NCBI GenBank assembly: GCA_003116975.1
Contig: BGKB01000032.1
Span: 248,001 to 312,000, forward strand
Source of the DNA: Aurantiochytrium sp. KH105
Taxonomy: Eukaryota > Sar > Bigyra > Thraustochytrida > Thraustochytriidae
Reading direction: 5' to 3'
Length of the DNA: 64,000 bases
In this document: positions 8,576 to 17,200 of the stretch, piece after piece
How positions within the stretch are numbered: position 1 is the first letter of the stretch
How the letters are laid out: every line of letters begins with the position of its first letter
Made by a program: the position numbers and the translations under genes
Notes under the pieces: model-generated
The model's input: the letters and a program-made list of their open reading frames with translations, nothing else
What the model was told of the DNA's origin: nothing
Databases searched by the model: none

Positions 8576-9366
8576 AATAAATGAAATCTTGGAATTCTGG
8601 TTTCTCCCATTTGAAATTAGCCCTGCAGAAATATTAGGCGCGTTCTCGCGCGCGTGCGTGCGCGGTACTATACTGGACTCGTAGATGCCATCGACAGCAG
8701 CATTGGCTGCAGCACGTGAACGCGTGACGCAAGTCTTCACTTGCAGTAATCTTTCCTTCACGTTTGCGTCTCTCTTGTTGAGCTCCTGCAACTTCACCCT
8801 CCCCTCGTTGTCACTGTTAGGCAATGTCAAGCTGAGGGTGATAAGCTCGCGCTACTGCCAGCACGCGTTCTCGCTTCACGCGAGGTTTTTCGGCACGCCG
8901 ATTGGTCGGGCGGCCGGGAAAGGCCTTTATGCGTCGAAGCGTCGCTCTTGCTTTCAAAATTCAATAATTCCAATCCAGCGAACTCATACCCCCAAATCGA
9001 CTTCAACACCAAACTTAGGCGCTTTGATCTCTTCTACGCAAAATTGGCGGCACAGCACTCCGTGCAGCGCACTAGGTCCGCTTCAAGACGCACTCAATCT
9101 CAATACGCAAAGTTTCGCACAAGAGTTGACCATGTTTTATTTTCAATCTTGCGGAGGATCTCTGTCTTTTTGCACAGGGCTTCGAAACGGAACAAATCGC
9201 ATACTAACTTACTGATAAGGTTGTTGTTTGATTGGAACAAATGGGAAAAAGATAGATACAAGGATATAAGTGAGACACAGATGTTGCGAGTGCAGCGAGC
9301 GATTTTGCAATTCCAAACAGTCGGAGTCGGGCGCAAAAGCAAAAGCACACAGACAAATATTAATTC
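8576..9366. other. Intergenic between lipase A and the TIR-NACHT gene
   Basis: Holds a dispersed repeat copy (listed separately, about 8952-9160). The remaining sequence has AT-rich patches and short ORFs without recognisable features. The two flanking genes converge here. Confidence 0.5.
8952..9160 (+). repeat. Dispersed ~190-bp repeat, copy 1
   Basis: Closely similar, in the same orientation, to 21225-21432. Shared blocks include CGACTTCAAC, AACTTAGGCGCTTTGATCTC, CAGCACTCCGTGCAGCGCAC and AAAGTTTCGCACAAGAGTTG. Neither strand gives a consistent ORF through both copies, and no terminal inverted repeats or target-site duplications are obvious. It could be a short non-autonomous element, a remnant of a duplicated gene edge or an RNA gene; the last was considered, but no tRNA-like internal promoter boxes were seen. 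Confidence 0.75.
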
Positions 9367-12300
9367 TCAGGTTCGAAGCCCTTGGGCATGCAAAATGTGG
9401 ACCATTCCGCTAGCGTCGCCAATAGCGTAAACACTTCCCATGCGAACTGTCATAATGATGCTGTGATCCGTTGTAAAGCCTATACCTTCGCTAAGCTCAA
9501 TATGCGTTCCATCCACATCGTCCACAAAAATGTTCACTTCAGGAGGAAGTGCCACTACTTCATCTGTGTCGAGTTCCTCGCCCGTTCGAGCGCTCCAGTA
9601 AAGAGTATGCTCGTACGACTGGGACGTAATCGTATCGCCCCGGATCGCCACATTTAAGACCCTAGCAGAGTGCCCCCGCAATACGTGCTGCTCCTCGCCC
9701 GACATAGCGTTCCAGATGCGCACCGTGCCGTCTTCCGCCCCAGACACGATCGCATGGAGCCCGATTGCCACGCAAAGAACTCGACGGGAATGCCCTTTCA
9801 ACACGTGCTGCCCCTCGCCCAACGTAGCGTTCCAAGTGCACACCGTATTGTCGACGGACCCAGACACGATCGTATCGCCCTCAATCGCCACGCTGTTGAT
9901 CCAATCAGAGTGCCCCTTTAACTCGTGTTGATACTCGCCCGTAGTAGCGTTCCAGATGCGCACCGTATTGTCATTGGAACCAGAAACGAGCGTGTCACCG
10001 TCAATCGCCACGCTGTTTACCCCCTCAGAGTGGCCCTTCAAAACGTGCCGCTCCTTGCCCGACGTAGCGTTACAAATGCGAATCGTATTGTCATCGGATC
10101 CAGACACGACTGTACCGCCCTCGATCGCCACGCTGTTGACCTTATTAGAGTGTTCCTTCAACACGTGCTGCTCCTTGCCGGACGCAGCGTTCCAGATGCG
10201 CACCGTGTTGTCCTTAGATCCAGACACGATCGTTTGGCCCTCAATCGCCACGCTATTTACCTCATCAGAGTGTCCCTCCAACACACGCTGCTCCTCGCCC
10301 GATGTAGCGTCCCAGATGCGCACCGTCTTGTCCCAAGACCCAGACACGATCGTATTGCCCTCAATCGCCACGCTTCTGACCGGCCCAGAGTGCCCCTTTA
10401 AGATGCGCTGCTCCTCCCCAGACGTAGCGTCCCAGATCCGCACCGTGCCGTCATAGGACCCAGAGACGATTGAATCGCCCTCGATCGCCACGCTAGTGAC
10501 CGAAACAGAGTGCCCCCTAAACATGTGCTTCTCCTCGCCCGAGGTAGCGTCCCAGATGCGCAATGTGCCGTCTTTGAACCCAGAGACGATCGTACCACCT
10601 TCAATCGCCACGCTATTAACCCAATAAGAGTGTCCCTTCAAGACATGGATCAAGGGGTCGCGGGGATGAGGAAGGCTCGCACGAATAGGCTCCAGCCATG
10701 GCCGATTGGGTGCTTGCAGACCATGTGCCAGAGGATTTTTCGAGTCGTGACCAAGACGCGCCAGAACTTGCGACGCAAGTTCGTTGGGATCGTAGCTGAG
10801 AGCATGCACTGCTTTGCTCAGGAAGCGGGGCGTGTCACTTTCGGGCGCAAAGAAGATGCCGAGTTCGACACAGTCGCGAATGAGATTTCCGATTGTGGCG
10901 CGCCTTTGCACATTATCGACACCGACAGAGATGGCCTTCTTTACCCATGCGAAGTTATTTAGGAGCTTAAAGGCTCCTGATCGGTCGCCGCTCTTGACGC
11001 TGTGAAAGACGGCGTGGCGGAGCGCAAAAACATTGCCGCGCGAAATGCTACAGAATTTGGCCAAAGTTTCATGACCGTCTTCAATGTCCACGCAAAGATC
11101 TCCGCTCTGATCGAAGTCAATCAGCCAATCCGTCATTCGCTTATGGATGAGCGCCACGCGACCATCACCGCCCTGGTACAAGAGGTTACGTGCGTCGTCA
11201 ATGATCTTCTTGGTTTTCTTCTCGGATTTGCTGAGAAGCTCGGCGAGTTGCGCGGCGCTCAGTGGCTCGCGTGCTGCCACGATGGGAGTCAGCAGTGACT
11301 GGTAGGCTTCATTCCCACCCATCTTGTCGCGCAAGCGATCAAAGTACTCGTGAAACATGCCACCAAGCTCATTAGGAATGGCATCTTTCTTGGATATGTC
11401 CTTGTACGTCAGCAATCCACCTCGTTTCTGCTTGTGCATCCGCTCCAAGGTCTTTGGGAGGAAACTCGCCCAGAGAAATAGACCTTCGGATCGTTTGGAA
11501 AGAAGCTCGGCGCAAGAAGTAGCGTCCTCTGCTTCCACGACATCGCTCATGTCGCGCAGCAGATGCTCGATGTGCATTTTGATGTCGCGAAAGTTCTCTT
11601 CGTCCCTGAGCCGCAGAACTTTGGAGTCAAGCATGTTGTTACTGATGCCGCGTTGGATCTCGCCTTCGGGACGCGTGCTCACAACCAAGCTAAGCCACGC
11701 CGGCATCACATCCTTCCACGTACGGATGACCTTTCGAAGGAAGTCTTCGCTCTTGCTGGATTCGTCGAGAGCGTCGAGCACAACCACTTGTCGCTTTTGG
11801 TCTGAGGAGAGCTTGTTCAAAGGATTGACAAGAATGATCTGGAACACGTCGGCCAGGGGCTTGTTCCGTGCATTAACAACGCTCACAGATTCCAGCTCGT
11901 CGGCAAAGCCGGGCACACTCAGACAGAGTTGCCATGCGATGCTCACAAGAGCCTCTTTCGGCGCAGCACTCGAAATTTGATCATACCGAAAGAAATGGTA
12001 CGCCGCCACTAGAATGCTTTGGCGCTCTTTATTGCTACGACGCCACAAGCTGCGTATCCAAGACGATTTTCGGCGCAGTTCGGGGCCTTCATCAGCGCCA
12101 CTCCTTTCAGCATCTTCGTTCATCATAAGAGCGCCTCCACGGCGGCAAAGCTCGGCCATGATGACGCTCTTGCCAACGCCGCCATCACCCACGAGAATGA
12201 AGACGGCACTCTTGTTGTCGTGGTACCAATCGCAGAGCTCGTCGATAATCCAGCTCCGCGTGCCGAGAGTAAACTTTTTCGCCTTGCCCTTGGCCCACGC

Positions 12301-13551
12301 TTCTGATGTGCAGGGATTCAAGCTTCCTTTTAAATCACGGAGTCTTGGTGTGATATCAGACGAGGCCTCGGGCGTTTTGATGCGCATCCGAATGGCATTG
12401 GCGAGGCAATCAATAGCCGTGTCAGAGAGTTCCGTAAGGTCCACAGGTTTTTGCCGCGCGAGGGTGAACTGAAACTGTCCAGTCCACTTTGCCGCGAACT
12501 GCATCATATCCGGTTCCAGCGCAGCGACAACGATGCGGTCAAATCGTCTGTTGTCAGCGTGTTGAAACTCCTTGAGGCAGTTGTCCGATCGATCGCCGTC
12601 ATTAATCTTCTTCATATACCTTTTGGTTGCGAGAATGAGGAAAACCTGTGACCTCTCGATGCCACGTGACATGCTCTCATTAATGCTCCCTTGCATTTGC
12701 TTTTCGTCGAGCCAAACCTTCAATTTGTGCTTGGCTTCAAGCTTCTCGGCAATCTCTTTAACTTTTTCGTGGGCTTTCCACTCGTGAGACATGAAGACGT
12801 CAAAAGTCTCAAGCTGCTCGCCCAAAGATTTGGCTCGAATTTGGCGAACGAAGGATGACAAGTCGGCCTTTCCCGGGTCACTGTAGTCAAAGTAAAGCTC
12901 GTTGGCCATGTACCAGCTGAGTACTCCGCGCCATGACTTCTGAAGTCTCATACTGTCGGACACAAGAACCGGAATGAGACTATTTGGCAGCTTGGAGGCC
13001 ACAACCCCGACGAGTGCTTCATTCTCTTCAAGTGCAGCACTCACCAGAACGGCGACAACAATATTCGCGAACTTGGCCTGTTTCTTTGCCTTCGCAGCTA
13101 TGCTCACGTCCTCAGCCCGTTTCGTTGCCTCAGCAGCTTCGCTCACGTCCTCGGCCCGTTTCATTACCTCAGCAGCTTCGCTTGCGGCCTCGCTTGTGGT
13201 CTCGCTTGCGGCCTCGGCCTGTTTCTGTTTCAATGTCTCAACAGCTTTGATTGCAATCACAGCCTGTTTCCGTGCCTCATCAACTTTGCTAGCGATGAGA
13301 ATGCGGTTGCTGAGGCGGGGCTGAATCGCATCGACCAGCTGCTTGGCCACGGTCTCGTCCGTGGGATCGTGTACGATGAGGAGGACGATAACGTCGTTGA
13401 CCTCGAGGTCGGCCTCCGCTTCCACCTGCTCAGACGTGGCAGTCCGGAGCTCCGCCTCCGCCTGCGCGGCTTCGTTCTCCTCAACCTCAGAGTGCGCTCC
13501 ACCGACGCGTCCTCCGTTAAAGCGCGCAATCAAGTCCTGCACCAACCTCAT
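9367..13551 (-). CDS. TIR-NACHT-WD40 STAND protein (NLR-like)
   Basis: A signal-transducing P-loop NTPase with the layout of innate-immune receptors. From ATG 13551 (the ORF opens at a GTG four codons earlier) it has 1394 residues. Seen: an Ala/Glu-rich N-terminus with a degenerate TIR-like half (about 52-200); a TIR domain (about 249-385) with DVFMSHEW, VWLDE and CLKEF, whose Glu328 sits where NAD-cleaving TIR domains have their catalytic glutamate; a NACHT-type NTPase with Walker A GDGGVGKS (455-462) and Walker B VVVLDALDES (588-597); a helical region with a winged-helix-like segment; and nine 40-residue WD40 repeats (about 973-1332) of the form GHSxxVxSVAIEGxTIVSGSxDxTVRIW. The WD40 propeller probably binds the trigger, the NACHT oligomerises and the TIR signals. 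WD40 repeats are far more alike than in ordinary propellers. The last ~60 residues degrade from the pattern. Architecture is clear; the ligand and output are unknown. Confidence 0.92.
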   Translation of the reverse strand: MRLVQDLIARFNGGRVGGAHSEVEENEAAQAEAELRTATSEQVEAEADLEVNDVIVLLIVHDPTDETVAKQLVDAIQPRLSNRILIASKVDEARKQAVIAIKAVETLKQKQAEAASETTSEAASEAAEVMKRAEDVSEAAEATKRAEDVSIAAKAKKQAKFANIVVAVLVSAALEENEALVGVVASKLPNSLIPVLVSDSMRLQKSWRGVLSWYMANELYFDYSDPGKADLSSFVRQIRAKSLGEQLETFDVFMSHEWKAHEKVKEIAEKLEAKHKLKVWLDEKQMQGSINESMSRGIERSQVFLILATKRYMKKINDGDRSDNCLKEFQHADNRRFDRIVVAALEPDMMQFAAKWTGQFQFTLARQKPVDLTELSDTAIDCLANAIRMRIKTPEASSDITPRLRDLKGSLNPCTSEAWAKGKAKKFTLGTRSWIIDELCDWYHDNKSAVFILVGDGGVGKSVIMAELCRRGGALMMNEDAERSGADEGPELRRKSSWIRSLWRRSNKERQSILVAAYHFFRYDQISSAAPKEALVSIAWQLCLSVPGFADELESVSVVNARNKPLADVFQIILVNPLNKLSSDQKRQVVVLDALDESSKSEDFLRKVIRTWKDVMPAWLSLVVSTRPEGEIQRGISNNMLDSKVLRLRDEENFRDIKMHIEHLLRDMSDVVEAEDATSCAELLSKRSEGLFLWASFLPKTLERMHKQKRGGLLTYKDISKKDAIPNELGGMFHEYFDRLRDKMGGNEAYQSLLTPIVAAREPLSAAQLAELLSKSEKKTKKIIDDARNLLYQGGDGRVALIHKRMTDWLIDFDQSGDLCVDIEDGHETLAKFCSISRGNVFALRHAVFHSVKSGDRSGAFKLLNNFAWVKKAISVGVDNVQRRATIGNLIRDCVELGIFFAPESDTPRFLSKAVHALSYDPNELASQVLARLGHDSKNPLAHGLQAPNRPWLEPIRASLPHPRDPLIHVLKGHSYWVNSVAIEGGTIVSGFKDGTLRIWDATSGEEKHMFRGHSVSVTSVAIEGDSIVSGSYDGTVRIWDATSGEEQRILKGHSGPVRSVAIEGNTIVSGSWDKTVRIWDATSGEEQRVLEGHSDEVNSVAIEGQTIVSGSKDNTVRIWNAASGKEQHVLKEHSNKVNSVAIEGGTVVSGSDDNTIRICNATSGKERHVLKGHSEGVNSVAIDGDTLVSGSNDNTVRIWNATTGEYQHELKGHSDWINSVAIEGDTIVSGSVDNTVCTWNATLGEGQHVLKGHSRRVLCVAIGLHAIVSGAEDGTVRIWNAMSGEEQHVLRGHSARVLNVAIRGDTITSQSYEHTLYWSARTGEELDTDEVVALPPEVNIFVDDVDGTHIELSEGIGFTTDHSIIMTVRMGSVYAIGDASGMVHILHAQGLRT
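9556..10635 (-). repeat. Nine tandem 120-bp WD40-coding repeats
   Basis: Within the TIR-NACHT gene the WD40 region repeats with an exact 120-bp period (40 codons). Blocks such as the complement of CACGCT..., GTCCCAGATGCGCACCGT and AGAGTG recur at 120-bp steps. Middle copies are nearly identical in DNA, and variation concentrates in a few codons: the two after GHS, the residue after IEG and the residue in SGSxD. The final copy is degenerate. Confidence 0.92.
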
Positions 13552-14284
13552 GGTCTGGCTCACAGAGACAGGGCCGGCGCTGGGTCAGAACTCGCCGCGG
13601 CACTCTTCCTTCGTTTGACCGCACCCCTTCCTCGCGCGCGGCTGCACCCTCCCGCGCCGTTCCCCCCGCGGCTGCGCGTCGCGTCCTCGCTCCCGACCCT
13701 CGTGCAGCGAATCGGTTTTGCTTACACGCTGCCCCTACCGCCCTCGGCTGAGGAGATTGCATGCATAAAGTTTTGAAATACCCCCAGCAAGGACTGGTAC
13801 TACTATTTGTCAAAGTGTCAATGTTGAGGGGATCAACAGTAACTTTTAAAATTTTAATTAAAAAAAAAAGCAAGAATTGTGTGATGCGCGTGCTGCGCAT
13901 TTTTCCCGAAGCCCTTCTTCTCCTCACACCATAAACTAGAGGGGCGGGGTGTGTGCGCGTGCACAACGCAGCAGCCTGGCGGCGTGCGTACATTACTCAA
14001 ATTATACCGCGCGCGCCAGCACGCACACGTCAGGCGAGCCCGTCCGTCCGAGGTCTTTTCCCCTCTCCCTCCTTTGAATCGCCACTGGCTGCATGCGCGA
14101 GTGGAGGTAGTTATGGTGAAGGGCAGGGCCGCGGGGCTCTCTCTGTGGGCGCTGCTCACCTACAGTGCGGCCGTCATGCATCGGAAGAGGGAGGGGAAGG
14201 CTGACTGTACCTTACCTACTCTCTCACTTCTCCGCGCCTCCATTCGCGTTAAAATTAGTTGTTCCTCCACCCATCGACCGAGAC
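13552..14284. other. Intergenic upstream of the TIR-NACHT gene
   Basis: Holds the promoter side of the minus-strand TIR-NACHT gene. An AT-rich stretch (13845-13870) is followed by GC-rich sequence. A 300-codon plus-strand ORF starting near 13951 is Arg/His/Ser-rich, lacks domains and runs into the inverted duplication; I do not call it. Confidence 0.4.
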
Positions 14285-17200
14285 TTCGCAAGCGTATGTC
14301 CAATGTGTCGCAGCCAGCAGCTGTTGACGAAGCGCACGAGTTCTTCCTAGATCATCCTCGCGTGCGGACCATTTTTTTTTCGCTGCAGCGGCCGCGAGCA
14401 CGCGCACCCCGTGGTGGACACGCCGTGCTGCAGCCAATATTCTTCCTGCACACGCTCGCGCGGCAGCGGCTGGCCGGCCGACCGACCGACCTTGACGGCA
14501 AGTTTGTTCTTTCTGTCACACTTGGCCTCGGCCCACGAGCGGCCGCGATGAGGTCCGCTTGCGTGCGCGTGCGCGTGCACAAGCGTAAGCTGTCAAGCCA
14601 GCTGCAGCCGGATGACTGGCTGAGCCAGGCTCAGCCGACCCGGTCAGAGCGAACGATCCACGCGACAAGCTCACAGGCCATGTTTTCAAAGGGACGTCCT
14701 GCCCGCGCAGTGCTTGCAAGTGTGCGTACGTTAACGTGCCGCTCCCACACACGGAAGGAAACGGAGCCCGGAGCTTTTTCTGATACACACGACTGTTTTT
14801 CACGTGGCACTCTTACACACGCATACTCCGGCACGACCTGCACCTACCTCTGACTCCTGCTACGCAGACTCTGAGTAAAGGAAGAGAGGGGCCAAAGTCA
14901 AAGGGGGGCAGGGTGCAGCCTTGCAGAGTCGGAGACGGCCGGAATTCCGTTTGCGGTGCACCGTCCGCGGTGCACAAGAATGGCATTGGCTGGCGGACAG
15001 CAAGCAACCTGCGACGCGCGCAGCCCGACCGGGTCGCGTCGGCGTGCGTGTAGCTGTAGCTGTAGGTCCCGGTGGCAGCAGTCCCCACACCTCGTGCAGT
15101 ACCTTTTTACGCACTCCGATTGCCTCCACCATGGCCAGGCCAGTGAAGTGCAGGCCTTTTCAGCAGTTTCCCACAAACGCCATATGGTAGCCCGCAGATT
15201 CCGCAGCGTTTTCGGAAGGTTATATACAAGCCGGCCGGCCGCCGTCTCCTGCTGGCTTGATACTATGCGCCAGGCTACTCCATCGCGAGGCGAAATTGCT
15301 TGACGGCTCGAGTCGAATCGAGGCGAGCGAGGGCAGAGGGCACGAGGTGTGTCTGATCAAGCTTGACTGAACGAACTGCACGCCTTGCTGCACCTTGAAG
15401 GCATGTTCTTCGCTTGGTGTGCTCTGCACCTTGACAAAAAAAGCACCAGCATAGGAGCTGTTCGCTTGGTGTAGTCGGCGAGCAGCAGCCGGAGCAGCAC
15501 ATCGGAAACAGTAGCAAGAGAAGCAAACAAGAAAAGGAAGAAAGATGAGCGAGGCTCGCGACGTTCGCGAGCATGAAGTGACCATCCTGGCCATGCCGCC
15601 GTCGAGGGCGACCCTGCGACGATCAACCATCCCAAGAATGCTCTTGGACGAGCCGCGGCATGAGTTCGAGGGCCTCCTGCGCGCTGACGCCGAGGGAGTC
15701 ACCCTCGTCGTCTTCGCAAGAACCGTTTTGCAAAAAGTCCATGACGCAATTCGACACAATAGCGCCAAAGCAAAGCTGGTCGCGACGCTCGAAGACATCC
15801 TCGACTTCGACCTCGACGATGACCCGGCGGCCCGACGCGAGGGCAAATGGTACTTGACGGTCACGCGCAAAGGCAAGCCGTGCAAGTACGAATTTCGGAG
15901 CAATACTGTGTTTCAGGCCGTTGGCTGGCTCCAAACGCTTCGCAAGCTCCGCGGAGAACCGATCATCCCCGTCGTGGCTGTGCTTGGCGAGACTGGCGTG
16001 GGCAAGAGCCTCTTGTGCTCTCAACTTGCCGGCCTGGACCCCGACAACACCATCTTCCGTGTTGATGCCACGGCCAAGTCCGTCACCAGTACCACCGACA
16101 TGTACCTAACGCACTGGCTCGGGCAGGAGGAGGAGGGCAACGAGGTGATTGTCATCGACACCCCTGGACTTTCAGACAGTCAGCACAGGGATGACGCCAA
16201 TGTTTCCGACATGCTCGGCAAGCTGGCGGACCTCGGCGGTGTCAACACCTTTGTTGTGCTCTTCAACTCGCAGGACCCGCGCCTGCGAGGCCCGCTCCAG
16301 CAGATGCTCTCTGTCTTTGAGCGCCGATTCAAGACAGGCTTTTGGGAGCACACTTTGATCATGTTCACCCGCTGGTACGACGACCCAATCTCGCAACGGC
16401 GACGACCCAAGTCGGCAGGCGATCTTGAGGCCGAGTGGAACGGCGAGCTGCGAGAGCACTTCCCGGCCATCGAGGAAATGCTGCGCGCCAACAAGGACAT
16501 CCCTTGCTACTTTGTCGACAACGACCCCCTTAACGAAGGTGAAAGAGAAAAGACACTTGCTGAGCTGCGGCGTTTCAGTGTCGAGGCACGGCAGAACGAC
16601 CTCTTCGACTGCCGCCGCGTGCTCGCCGACCCTCGTACCGTCGCAGATCTCTTCCGAGAGTACACTATCCCCGAAGAGGCGCGCGAGCTCGCCGAGTTCC
16701 TGCGGGCGAAGGCTCTTGAGGACAAGCTTCAGGGCCTGACTGTTGCCGGCATTCTCACCATCACGGATCTCATGCGTCTCCAGGATATCCACCTGACCGG
16801 CTTTTTCGGATGGACCGTGGAAGACTGCGACAATCTACGTAACACCGGAAGTAAGGGCCCGGTTGCGCCCAACTTTGTGGTTGCCAATGAGTTTCGAGGT
16901 CTTGACATTCCCACTGAGGGTCTCCTTCGATCGGGCCTCAGCGCCGCGGAACTTCTTACCCTTGATGATCACGAAATCTGCGACCGGCTTGAGCTCAACT
17001 TTCCTCAGCTCCTGCAATACCACAAGTGGCGCGAGGAGGTCCTCAAGCAGCAGCCCGTTTCCACAAGTACTATTTTTGCGGGCGCCATCGTCGTGCGCAA
17101 CGAAGAAGTCTGGGATCATGACGGTCATGACGCAATGGACCAAGACTGGTCTGGCCCCGGCATGGTACTCTCCTGGACTGATATGAACGGAGAAGTGCGT

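Noticed and set aside
9368-9382. GGTTCGAAGCC, a tRNA B-box-like motif
   Set aside because: It lies in the last codons of the TIR-NACHT-WD40 gene, and no A-box or cloverleaf could be built around it.
13951-14853. 300-codon plus-strand ORF
   Set aside because: Arg/Ser/His-rich without domains; the duplicated sequence in arm B does not keep this frame intact.
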